Below are positions 8,201 to 15,473 of a stretch of DNA of 17,686 nt, piece after piece; position 1 is the stretch's first letter; every line of letters begins with the position of its first letter. This stretch comes from an uncultured Lachnospiraceae bacterium (GTDB taxonomy: Bacteria; Bacillota; Clostridia; Lachnospirales; Lachnospiraceae). A program made the position numbers and the translations under genes. The stretch covers positions 1 to 17,686 of the forward strand of contig CAJTLD010000057.1 of assembly GCA_910577065.1 (NCBI GenBank). Direction: 5' to 3'. Under the pieces are notes generated by a model, which saw only the letters and a list, made by a program, of their open reading frames with translations, did no database searches and was not told where the DNA came from.

Positions 8201-10033
8201 TTACTTTGCCTCCCACTTAGCGACAGCCGCAAGAAATTTTTTTCCATACTTTTGGCATTTGTTCTCACCGACGCCGTTGACCTTTAAAAAATCTGCTTCC
8301 GTCTTAGGCTTCCTTGCCGACATATCCCGCAGGGATTTATCGCTGAACACAATATAAGGCGGCACCCTCTCTTCTTTTGCAATTTCCATACGCACCCTGC
8401 GCAGTTCTTCAAACAGCCCATAATCCGTATCCAAAAGTTCTTCCGCCGGCTTCTTCCGGCTCTTTTCGGATTTTACGCCCGTTTCTTTTGCCTCCTTTGC
8501 CGCTTTCATAAAAACAGGTTCTCCGGAAAAAATATCCTGGGACTTTTGCGTCAGTTTAACGACAGGATACTGGTCGTCCGTTACAAGCAGATAACCATTG
8601 CTCTCCAAAAACTGCATCACCTGGCGGATCCGATAAATCGGAACGCCTGAAAGCCTGCCAAAACAGCCGTTATTCGCCATCCCATTTTGTTTGAGTTTCA
8701 CAGACTGACTGCCGCGCAGCGTATCCGTAACCACAGTCATACCGAACCTCTGCCCGCTGCTTTTGACGCATAAAAGAATCGCCTGGGCCGTTTCTGTAAC
8801 ATCGGTATCCACATATTCCGTCAGGCAATTGGAACATTTTCCACAATAACTTGACGTATACTCCCCAAAATAACGCAGTACAAAGTCCCGCAGGCAGTTA
8901 TTGGTCGTGCTGTAGTAAGTCATCTGCCGTAAGCGATCCCGGTCGCGCTCTTTGATAAGTTTGCGCTCCTCCTCCGTAAACGTATCGTTCTCCGACTCCT
9001 GATCGATTAAAAACTGATTTAACCGCACATCCTGCGGCGCATAGAAAAGGATACAGTTCGCTTCCTCCCCGTCACGCCCGGCGCGGCCCGCTTCCTGATA
9101 ATAGCTTTCAATATTTTTGGGCATATTATAGTGGATAACAAAACGCACGTTGGATTTATCAATCCCCATCCCAAACGCATTTGTCGCCACCATAACCGGA
9201 GAAATATCGTACAGGAAATCGTCCTGGTTCTTCCTGCGTTCCGCATCGCTAAGCCCCGCATGGTATCTGGTTGCAGCAATCCCGTTCGAACGCAGCCTTA
9301 CGCAGACTTCCTCCACCGTTTTCCTGGCCAGGCAGTATACGATACCGCCTTCCGTGGGATGTTCGTTTAAATAATCCATCAGAGCCGCAAATTTATCTTT
9401 TGGAGCGCTCACCTGGTAAAAAAGATTCTTCCTGTCAAACCCCGTCGTAACCATAACCGGCTCCTGCAAATCAAGCGCGGCTACAACATCCTCTTTGACC
9501 TCCTTTGTCGCAGTCGCCGTAAACGCCGCTACCACCGGGCGCGACGGCAACAGCCGGATAAAATCCGAGATTTTCAAATAACTCGGCCTGAAATCCTGTC
9601 CCCACTGGGAAACGCAGTGCGCTTCGTCAACCGTCACCATCGCTACGTCCGCCCGAAGGGCAAAATTTAAAAAATCGTCGGTAAGCAGGCGTTCCGGCGC
9701 CACATAAATTATTTTATAACGCCCTTCCTTTGCAAATTCCAACGCTTTGCGGTATTGTACCGCGCTTAAGGAACTGTTCAGGAAAGCCGCATGGACGCCC
9801 GCCTGGTTTAACGTCCCCACCTGATCCTTCATCAGGGAAATAAGCGGGGAAACCACCAGGGAAATCCCTTCCATCATAAGCGCCGGAACCTGATAGCACA
9901 AAGATTTTCCGGCTCCGGTCGGCATAATCCCAAAAACATCCCTGCCCGAAAGAAGGCTGTCAATCAAATCCTCCTGCCCTTCCCGGAACGTGTCGTATCC
10001 AAAGTATTTTTTTAAAACTTGATTTTTATCCAA
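8201..10033 (-). CDS. recQ: ATP-dependent DNA helicase RecQ
   Basis: 3'-5' DNA helicase of recombination and replication-fork repair. The 610 residues have the complete RecQ layout. A DEAD/DEAH helicase core carries Walker A MPTGAGKS (37-44), DEAH (136-139) followed by the RecQ-specific CVSQWGQDFRPSY loop, and motif III TATAT. The second helicase lobe has GMGIDK and the Q-x-x-GRAGRDG motif VI. A four-cysteine zinc site follows (C-L-R-D-F with CGKCSNC, about 380-405), then an RQC winged helix. A C-terminal HRDC domain (about 535-605) starts at the LFEELRRVR segment. The start is TTG, with GGGAGG 6 nt upstream; the first in-frame ATG (M37) would remove half of Walker A's approach, so TTG is preferred. 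It is divergent from the coat gene and looks monocistronic. Confidence 0.96.
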   Translation of the reverse strand: MDKNQVLKKYFGYDTFREGQEDLIDSLLSGRDVFGIMPTGAGKSLCYQVPALMMEGISLVVSPLISLMKDQVGTLNQAGVHAAFLNSSLSAVQYRKALEFAKEGRYKIIYVAPERLLTDDFLNFALRADVAMVTVDEAHCVSQWGQDFRPSYLKISDFIRLLPSRPVVAAFTATATKEVKEDVVAALDLQEPVMVTTGFDRKNLFYQVSAPKDKFAALMDYLNEHPTEGGIVYCLARKTVEEVCVRLRSNGIAATRYHAGLSDAERRKNQDDFLYDISPVMVATNAFGMGIDKSNVRFVIHYNMPKNIESYYQEAGRAGRDGEEANCILFYAPQDVRLNQFLIDQESENDTFTEEERKLIKERDRDRLRQMTYYSTTNNCLRDFVLRYFGEYTSSYCGKCSNCLTEYVDTDVTETAQAILLCVKSSGQRFGMTVVTDTLRGSQSVKLKQNGMANNGCFGRLSGVPIYRIRQVMQFLESNGYLLVTDDQYPVVKLTQKSQDIFSGEPVFMKAAKEAKETGVKSEKSRKKPAEELLDTDYGLFEELRRVRMEIAKEERVPPYIVFSDKSLRDMSARKPKTEADFLKVNGVGENKCQKYGKKFLAAVAKWEAK

Positions 10034-10120
10034 AGTAATCCTCCCGCTATGTATATTATTACAAAAAACACAAATACTGTTTTCGAATTCAAAATAAAAT
10101 TATGATAAGGAGATCTTTAT

Positions 10121-10585
10121 ATGATTCTGACAGAAAAAGAAAACACCATTTTACAGGACCTGCAGACACAGGAAAAAGTGTGTATGGAACACTACAACCT
10201 CTGCGCAAGCACTGCAAAAGACGGCTGCCTGAAAGATTTATTCACACAGATAGCCAAAGACGAACAGACGCATTACCAGACGCTCGGCAAGCTGATGAAC
10301 GGAGAAATGCCTTCCATCACCCAGGCTCCGGCCGCTTCCCGGGTAGATACCTACCAGCCGAAGGCAACCTACACCGCCTCCTCCAGCCAGGCAGACAAAC
10401 AGCATGACGCCCTGCTCTGCTCCGACAGTATCGGAAATGAAAAAATGGTTTCCGCCGACTACAACACCAACCTGTTCCATTTTGGAAACGGCGAAGTGCG
10501 CAAGATTTTAAACCACATCCAGACGGAAGAACAGGAACATGCGGAAATGATCTATAAATATAAAAAGGCAAACTCTATGGCGTAA
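10121..10585 (+). CDS. CotF-family spore coat protein (ferritin-like fold)
   Basis: 154 residues resembling the Coat_F family (B. subtilis CotF and its many clostridial paralogues), small helical proteins of the spore coat. Two related helical-hairpin halves are visible. The first is about 5-64 (TEKENTILQDLQTQEKVC, then a DEQTHYQTLGKLMNGEMP helix). The second is about 88-150, with the same E-x-x-H pattern in TEEQEHAEMIYKY. They are joined by a Thr/Ser/Gln-rich linker. Paired E...E-x-x-H residues recall ferritin-like carboxylate sites, but metal binding is not shown. AAGGAG at 10107-10112 is 8 nt before the ATG. No sigma-A promoter is clear, fitting a sporulation sigma factor, but I could not place one. 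It supports a spore-forming host. Confidence 0.8.
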   Translation: MILTEKENTILQDLQTQEKVCMEHYNLCASTAKDGCLKDLFTQIAKDEQTHYQTLGKLMNGEMPSITQAPAASRVDTYQPKATYTASSSQADKQHDALLCSDSIGNEKMVSADYNTNLFHFGNGEVRKILNHIQTEEQEHAEMIYKYKKANSMA

Positions 10586-10643
10586 ACATGCCGTATGAAA
10601 CTATTATAGTATATTCCCATTTCCAAAACAAGCGGAATTTAAA

Positions 10644-10667
10644 ACGGATGGAGCACACTCCATCCGT
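10644..10667. terminator. bidirectional terminator hairpin between convergent coat and phosphoesterase genes
   Basis: ACGGATGGAG (10644-10653) and CTCCATCCGT (10658-10667) form a perfect 10-bp stem with a CACA loop. On the minus strand it is followed by TTTTAAATT. On the plus strand the downstream run is TTTC and then the inserted element. Removing the element (one target copy plus 10671-10799) restores TTTCTT after the stem, so the insertion disturbed the original plus-strand tail. Confidence 0.7.
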
Positions 10668-10670
10668 TTC
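10663..10670 (+). repeat. left copy of 8-bp target-site duplication
   Basis: TCCGTTTC directly abuts the left inverted repeat of the MITE-like element and overlaps the end of the terminator stem. Confidence 0.75.
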
Positions 10671-10799
10671 GTTACTGTTCACAGCAACGAATCCGGCCTA
10701 TTTAAAGTTGCCTTACGGCAAGAGGCCGGATTCCGGCCCCATTACTATATCTGCCTGTGGCCGTGCAGCGCAGTGCACGGCCCAGGAGTGAACAGTAAC
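10671..10799. mobile_element. 129-bp MITE-like element with 12-bp inverted repeats and 8-bp target duplication
   Basis: The ends GTTACTGTTCAC (10671-10682) and GTGAACAGTAAC (10788-10799) are perfect 12-bp inverted repeats. TCCGTTTC occurs immediately outside both ends (10663-10670 and 10800-10807), an exact 8-bp direct repeat expected of a transposition target-site duplication. There is no coding capacity. Inside are two strong hairpins: GAATCCGGCCT (10689-10699) with AGGCCGGATTC (10723-10733), capped by TTGCC/GGCAA; and GGCCGTGCA (10759-10767) with TGCACGGCC (10774-10782), extended by CCTG/CAGG. The single-stranded fold is thus cloverleaf-like. The parent transposase family is unknown; several insertion-sequence families make 8-bp duplications. 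Confidence 0.82.
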
Positions 10800-10807
10800 T
10801 CCGTTTC
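10800..10807 (+). repeat. right copy of 8-bp target-site duplication
   Basis: TCCGTTTC directly abuts the right inverted repeat and ends one base before the stop codon of the minus-strand phosphoesterase (10808-10810). Confidence 0.75.
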
Positions 10808-11602
10808 TTACAAAATCGGCACATCTGCCATTAACACTTCTCTTTCCACATAAAGCGTCCCATCCTTTTTGCTGCCGACAATCCATTTGACCAGGCTCAT
10901 CTGCATATGTTCAATCTCAATTGCCGTTATTCCCTGCGGGTGCACGCAGCTTCCGGCATTGACATACAGTTCCCCTTCCATCAAATGAGGCCTGTGCGAA
11001 TGACCGGCCAGAAGATAACTGTCCATCCTCTTTGCCGCCTGCACCATACATTTTTCGTATTTGTGCACTTTCCGGTAATTCCTTGCCGCGCTTGTCGGGT
11101 CGTTTACCCCGAACAATTCCAGCGGTTTCCACAGATACCTTACCAGAAAACGGGAGAGCCGCCAGCAGGCCGAATTAAAAAAATCAGCCTGATGCCCGTG
11201 AATAATATAAATATCCCGCCCGCCTTCCTGATTTTTCAGACATATTCCCTCCGGAAGAATACGTTTTAATTCCATATCATGATTTCCGTAAATCCTGCAG
11301 TACCTGCCGTGCGCTTTCAGGCAGCGGAATATATCGTACATATCGCTGTGGCATTCCATAATCCGTTCCTGTGAACGGTTCTCCCACAGTTCTTCCCCGT
11401 CGCCCAGTTCCAGATAAAAAAAATTCTCCGCGCAATAATGCTTTAACGCCGCGGCATACAAATGGCGGTTTTGCAAAAAATTATCCGACATATTGCCCGT
11501 TCCCCTGTGGCAGTCCCCAAACACAACATAACGGCTGCGCACATGCAGCGGAAGCGTCACGCTTTCACAGACGGCGCGTTCTATTCTTCCCCCGCAGTTC
11601 AC
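10808..11602 (-). CDS. calcineurin-like metallophosphoesterase
   Basis: A predicted dimetal phosphoesterase; substrate unknown. All five motifs of the fold are present. Numbered from the more upstream in-frame start at 11662, they are GDCH (D50, H52), GD at 87-88, GNHD (126-129), HGH (155-157) and GHSH (220-223). I prefer the GTG at 11602, which overlaps the TGA of the upstream gene (GTGA, translational coupling) and gives 264 residues. A start at 11662 would add 20 unlike residues and overlap the neighbour by 64 bp. The insert between HGH and GHSH is Arg/Trp-rich (FLVRYLWKPLELF), perhaps membrane-apposed, recalling UDP-diacylglucosamine-pyrophosphatase-like (LpxH-like) layouts, but a Gram-positive role cannot be named. 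No signal peptide. Its stop codon abuts the MITE. Confidence 0.82.
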   Translation of the reverse strand: MNCGGRIERAVCESVTLPLHVRSRYVVFGDCHRGTGNMSDNFLQNRHLYAAALKHYCAENFFYLELGDGEELWENRSQERIMECHSDMYDIFRCLKAHGRYCRIYGNHDMELKRILPEGICLKNQEGGRDIYIIHGHQADFFNSACWRLSRFLVRYLWKPLELFGVNDPTSAARNYRKVHKYEKCMVQAAKRMDSYLLAGHSHRPHLMEGELYVNAGSCVHPQGITAIEIEHMQMSLVKWIVGSKKDGTLYVEREVLMADVPIL

Positions 11603-12486
11603 TTTTTCACCCGTATTTTCTTGCCAAAGGAATGCAAACGCAGCATCCGCCTGAAACACCACGGAAGCTGTTCATACAAAAAAAGCATCCGATCCGCCGT
11701 ATCGGTAAAAGGCCTTGTCACAAACCGGTACAGCCTGCAATAGAAGCGATTGATACGCTGTACCAGCGCCCGGTAACATTTTTTAAGTCCCGTATAACAG
11801 TTTGTGCGATCCAATATCACGGAAACCCTGCGCCCGCGTATGCGGTATTCCTGCTTTGTATAACCGGCCTCCATGAGCCCTTCGGCAAATGCCTGCGCCG
11901 CCTTGGGATCATAAAAGGAAATATTCGCATATAAAACCAAGTCCCCGGGCTGGCTGAACATGCCCATCCGAAACGCAGCGAGCCACCAATGGCGCTGCTT
12001 GAGCGAAAACAGCTTTTGTTCCCTGCGGTCTAAACAAATACCAATCACCGGCATTTCCTCGTTTGATACGGCATTGTAATGCACATATTTTCTCTGCGCG
12101 GGCGTCACAATCCGGTTGGTATGGTATACGCCTGCTTCCGCTCCGGTGTTAATCCCATACTGGCCTTTCCAGAACTCAATCAGCCAGGTCTTATCCCTGT
12201 AGTCAAAGTAAACCGGAAACGCATCCATTACCATGTTAAATTTTACGGCGAGCCTGTCGAACAAAGCCTCATACCCTTCCCTGCGCTGCCATGCGTCCAC
12301 GCGGCTGATAAAGACCTCCTGCCCCGGATCATAGATAAATCCGAAAGGCTCTGCCAGATCATTTAACTTTGAGCATTTTTCTTCCGGATCCATACGCCGC
12401 ACCTTTCTTTTGCACTTTTCCCGCCGCCATATGGCCCATACCAAAACCAGTAAGACAAGAACAGCCGCCAGAACGATCCATTTCAT
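11599..12486 (-). CDS. membrane-anchored DUF4474-type protein
   Basis: Function unknown. I recognise the family pattern of a DUF4474-like domain found in Lachnospiraceae: AEPFGFIYD, then DAWQRREGYEALFDRLA, and the hallmark TWLIEFWKGQYGINTGAEAGVY. The protein is 295 residues from the ATG at 12486. It starts with a membrane anchor (residues 2-19, KWIVLAAVLVLLVLVWAIW) and a basic stop-transfer stretch, then the domain; polarity of the anchor is not certain. AAGGAG lies 10 nt upstream. The frame stays open to 12774, but that part overlaps the permease gene and a terminator, so it is not used. The C-terminus is Arg/aromatic-rich. It is coupled to the metallophosphoesterase by a GTGA overlap, suggesting joint action, possibly on lipid or envelope material (inference). 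Confidence 0.75.
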   Translation of the reverse strand: MKWIVLAAVLVLLVLVWAIWRREKCKRKVRRMDPEEKCSKLNDLAEPFGFIYDPGQEVFISRVDAWQRREGYEALFDRLAVKFNMVMDAFPVYFDYRDKTWLIEFWKGQYGINTGAEAGVYHTNRIVTPAQRKYVHYNAVSNEEMPVIGICLDRREQKLFSLKQRHWWLAAFRMGMFSQPGDLVLYANISFYDPKAAQAFAEGLMEAGYTKQEYRIRGRRVSVILDRTNCYTGLKKCYRALVQRINRFYCRLYRFVTRPFTDTADRMLFLYEQLPWCFRRMLRLHSFGKKIRVKK

Positions 12487-12564
12487 TTTCCTGTTGCTCC
12501 TTCCAAAATTCTTCTTTATTAGAATATGCACCGGAAAAGTATCGGTTCTCAGCCGTATGAGCAC

Positions 12565-12599
12565 AAAAAAACAGCCGCCGGGTTTATCCGGCAGCCGCC
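12565..12599 (-). terminator. terminator of the five-gene operon
   Basis: Read on the minus strand, GGCGGCTGCCGG pairs with CCGGCGGCTGTT, with a GCCGG/CCGGC core and several G-T wobbles around an ATAAAC loop, followed by seven T (12571-12565). It begins 13 nt after the permease stop. It separates the purine operon from the DUF4474 gene, whose own promoter must lie in 12490-12560 (no strong match seen). Confidence 0.8.
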
Positions 12600-12611
12600 A
12601 TTTTTCATTTA

Positions 12612-13979
12612 TTAAAGGAATATATATTTGCAGATAAACAAGAGCGAAAGCACATACATTAACGGCGTGATTTTGCGGCTCTTTCCACAGATTACGTTTA
12701 TAATCACATACGATATTACCCCGATTGCGATGCCTTCCGAAATACTGTATACCAAAGGCATTGCAACCATGCAAAGATAAGCCGGAACCGCTTCCGCCGC
12801 GTCGTCAAAATCAACCTGTAAAATAGCGGAAACCATTAAAAATCCGACAAAAATCAGCGCCGGAGCCGTCGCAAAACCCGGAATTGCAGTAAAGACCGGG
12901 GCAAAGAAAATTGCTATCAAAAACAAAAATCCGGTTACAACCGAAGCAAGCCCCGTCCTTGCCCCTTCGCCCACGCCTGCGGAACTTTCCACAAATGTCG
13001 TCGTCGTGGATGTGCCAAATACCGCACCAACGCTCGTTGCAATCGCATCCGCCAAAAGAGCCGGTTTAATCCGGGGCAGCTTATCGTCCTTGTCAAGCAT
13101 TCCCGCTTTGGATGAAACGCCAATCAGCGTCCCTATGGTATCGAACATATCCACAAATAAGAAGGACAGTAAAATCACAATAAAATTAAATATGCTTACG
13201 CCGGAAAAATCCGCCTGAAAGCACTGCCCAAATGTCAGCCCTATCGCCGAAAAATCGGTAAACGCCAGCGCCGGGTACAGGGAATAAAAGCCGTTTTCCG
13301 GATCAACCGTATAAATTCCCGCTGCCTGCGCAAGCATCCCAAGAACCCAGGTCGCCACAATACCGATTAAAATAGAACCCTTTACGCCCTTGATATATAA
13401 AACAGCCGTAAGCATAAGCCCCAGCAGCGCCAGCACCGCGCAAATCCCCTGCGTACGCCAGTTCCCTGCAAAATCGACGTAAGATACCAGCGTCGAATCG
13501 TTTGCCACCGCAATATGCGCCCCCTGCAGGCCGATAAACGCGATAAACAAACCGATTCCCGCGCTCACGCCTTTTTTCAGAGTGGACGGGATAGCGTCAA
13601 AAATTGCTTCCCGCACATTTGTCAGCGATAATACGATAAATATGATACCTTCCACAAAGACAGCCGTTAAAGCCACCTGCCAGGAATATCCCATTGCGCC
13701 GCAGACAGTAAAGGAAAAATAGGCGTTTAATCCCATTCCGGGCGCAAGCGCAAACGGATAATTTGCCAGAAGCGCCATTGCCATAGTTCCGACAAAAGAA
13801 GCCAGGCAGGTTGCAATCAGTACCGCCGTAGCGTCCATATTCGAGCCAAATTCATTTGCCAGAAGGCTCGGGTTCACTGCCAAAATATACGCCATCGTCA
13901 TAAATGTCGTAATCCCGGCAATCACTTCCGTCCGGAACGTCGTATTGTTTTCATTTAATTTAAAAAACTTTTCCATCAT
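12612..13979 (-). CDS. NCS2/AzgA-family purine (hypoxanthine/guanine/adenine) permease
   Basis: Integral membrane importer of nucleobases, like B. subtilis PbuG/PbuO and E. coli adenine or guanine-hypoxanthine permeases. The 455 residues have about 12-14 hydrophobic spans and the family signatures AGITTFMTMAYILAVNP (21-37), FALAPGMGLNAYF (substrate-site region), VDMFDTIGTLIG and TTFVESSAGVGEGARTG. Length is typical. The start is ATG-ATG; GGGAGAG lies 8 nt before the first ATG. It is 29 nt after apt, so the two are co-transcribed, making a salvage pair. No purine riboswitch or PurR box lies in this short gap, so regulation would come from the operon promoter. Exact base preference cannot be read from sequence. 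Confidence 0.92.
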   Translation of the reverse strand: MMEKFFKLNENNTTFRTEVIAGITTFMTMAYILAVNPSLLANEFGSNMDATAVLIATCLASFVGTMAMALLANYPFALAPGMGLNAYFSFTVCGAMGYSWQVALTAVFVEGIIFIVLSLTNVREAIFDAIPSTLKKGVSAGIGLFIAFIGLQGAHIAVANDSTLVSYVDFAGNWRTQGICAVLALLGLMLTAVLYIKGVKGSILIGIVATWVLGMLAQAAGIYTVDPENGFYSLYPALAFTDFSAIGLTFGQCFQADFSGVSIFNFIVILLSFLFVDMFDTIGTLIGVSSKAGMLDKDDKLPRIKPALLADAIATSVGAVFGTSTTTTFVESSAGVGEGARTGLASVVTGFLFLIAIFFAPVFTAIPGFATAPALIFVGFLMVSAILQVDFDDAAEAVPAYLCMVAMPLVYSISEGIAIGVISYVIINVICGKSRKITPLMYVLSLLFICKYIFL

Positions 13980-14008
13980 AAATCTTTCTCTCCCATTCTT
14001 GCAGTTTT

Positions 14009-14533
14009 TTAGTTGCCTTCGTATGTAATGACAGACGCCACTTCATATTTGCCAAGCCTGTCTCTCCCTTTTAAGCCTGCAAGTTCCATTAAGAAAATAA
14101 TCTTAACCACTTCGCCTCCCAGCTCTTCAATCAGCTTGGTGCATGCTTCAATCGTTCCGCCTGTCGCAATCAGATCGTCTACCAGCACCGCCCTTTGGCC
14201 CGGTTTAATGGAATCCCTGTGCATCTCGATTTCGGCGCTTCCATATTCCAGATCGTATTTTGCAGATATCGTTTCACAGGGAAGCTTGCCCTTCTTGCGG
14301 ACCGGCACAAACGGCTTGCCAAGCGCATACGCAATCGGAACCCCAAAAATAAATCCCCTGGATTCCGTCCCCACTACGACGTCAAAGTCCGCCCCCTCCA
14401 ATAACTTAAGCATGGAATCAATTGCAAGCTTCAAGCCCTCCGCATCCTGCAGAACGGTCGTCACATCACGGAAAATAATCCCCTTCTCCGGAAAATCCGG
14501 AATATCCCTGACGTATTCTTCTATCTTCTTCAT
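14009..14533 (-). CDS. apt: adenine phosphoribosyltransferase
   Basis: Converts adenine and PRPP to AMP and PPi in purine salvage, in the cytoplasm. The 174 residues start MKKIEEYVRDIPDFPEKGI, the classic APRT N-terminus. The sequence contains GTESRGFIFG (54-63), the flexible-loop region with PVRKKGKLP (77-85), and the PRPP-binding motif VLVDDLIATGGT (116-127). The ATG at 14533 is chosen because AAAGGAGG ends 8 nt upstream; a GTG three codons earlier overlaps that ribosome site and would be poor. It lies 46 nt after map and 29 nt before the purine permease. Confidence 0.96.
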   Translation of the reverse strand: MKKIEEYVRDIPDFPEKGIIFRDVTTVLQDAEGLKLAIDSMLKLLEGADFDVVVGTESRGFIFGVPIAYALGKPFVPVRKKGKLPCETISAKYDLEYGSAEIEMHRDSIKPGQRAVLVDDLIATGGTIEACTKLIEELGGEVVKIIFLMELAGLKGRDRLGKYEVASVITYEGN

Positions 14534-14579
14534 ATGCCACACCTCCTTTCTGCATTATGATTCCCCAATAACCGGGATT

Positions 14580-15455
14580 TTAATACGATATGATTTCATG
14601 CCCTTCTTCGGTAACCAAAACCTGTATCTCCCACTGTGCGGAAGGAAGGCCGTCTTCCGTATATGCCGTCCAGCCGTTTTTATCGTCTATGAAAATATCG
14701 ACTTTGCCCATATTAACCATTGGTTCTATCGTAAACATCATACCGGGAACCATCAGCATTTCCTGTCCCCTCTTGCTGTTGTAACCGACCCACGGATCTT
14801 CATGGAACTCAATCCCCACTCCATGTCCGCCGATTTCCCGCACCACCGTATAACCGTGGGAAAACGCGTAATCATGGACTGCCTGTCCCATATCGCCCAA
14901 AAATCCCCATGGCTTTACTTCCTTTAATCCCACATATACGCACTCCTTGGCAACCTCAACCAGCTTTTTCTTTTCCGGGCTGACTTCCCCGATACAAAAC
15001 ATCCGGGAAGAATCCGAATAAAACCCGTCTAAATTCGTGGAAATATCCACATTTAAAATATCGCCGTCCTTTAATACCACATCCTCAGACGGAATCCCAT
15101 GGCACACCTGGTTGTTGACCGAAGTACAGGCGCTTTTGGGAAAACCCTGGTAATTTAAAGTTGCCGGATATCCGCCCATCCTGGTCGTTTTTTCAAATAC
15201 CATCGTATTGATTTCTTCGGTATTCATTCCTGCCCGGATATGCCCGGCAATATAATCCAGCACCGCAATATTGATTTTTGCGCTTTCCTTAATCCCCGCA
15301 ATCTGATCCGCAGTCTTAATCATCGCATGATCCGGCACAATATGCCCCATTTGAGCCATTCGGGCAATCCTGTCGTCAAACGCCTGATGGCAGGCTTTGT
15401 ATTTTCTGCCGCTTTTGCACCAGCACGGATCGTTTCTTCCTATTTTCTTTGACAT
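14580..15455 (-). CDS. map: type I methionine aminopeptidase with N-terminal SEC-C zinc motif
   Basis: Removes the initiator methionine from nascent proteins. The 291 residues have a SEC-C-like zinc-binding extension (GRNDPCWCKSG at 6-16, then C22-H23), which may help contact the ribosome or another partner, followed by a complete pita-bread fold. The five metal ligands are visible: D137 (NVDIS), D148 (YSDSS), H211 (GGHGVG), E244 (TIEP) and E276 (AQWEIQVLV). H119 (CHG) fits the substrate-site histidine. The usual E-H-T after the last ligand is E-I-Q here. It is longer than plain Map (about 250) owing to the extension. GGAAGGAAG precedes the ATG. It lies 18 nt after the upstream gene in the operon. 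Confidence 0.95.
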   Translation of the reverse strand: MSKKIGRNDPCWCKSGRKYKACHQAFDDRIARMAQMGHIVPDHAMIKTADQIAGIKESAKINIAVLDYIAGHIRAGMNTEEINTMVFEKTTRMGGYPATLNYQGFPKSACTSVNNQVCHGIPSEDVVLKDGDILNVDISTNLDGFYSDSSRMFCIGEVSPEKKKLVEVAKECVYVGLKEVKPWGFLGDMGQAVHDYAFSHGYTVVREIGGHGVGIEFHEDPWVGYNSKRGQEMLMVPGMMFTIEPMVNMGKVDIFIDDKNGWTAYTEDGLPSAQWEIQVLVTEEGHEIISY

Positions 15456-15473
15456 AATCTTCCTTCCAGTCCC

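Noticed and set aside
10588..10791. 67-codon plus-strand frame across the terminator and MITE
   Set aside because: It runs through the terminator stem and the inverted repeats and has no ribosome site.
11371..11934. 187-codon plus-strand frame opposite the phosphoesterase/DUF4474 junction
   Set aside because: Antisense shadow with basic, Pro-rich content and no ribosome site.
12487..12774. N-terminal extension of the DUF4474 protein frame
   Set aside because: It overlaps the permease gene and the operon terminator. A good ribosome site and membrane anchor begin at 12486.
14543..14579. Possible hairpin in the map-apt gap
   Set aside because: Only a 4-bp stem with a T-poor tail; too weak for a terminator and inconsistent with operon continuity.
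14013..14927. 304-codon plus-strand frame opposite apt and map
   Set aside because: It is antisense to two genes with unmistakable motifs; its composition is the complement of their codons and it has no recognisable domain.
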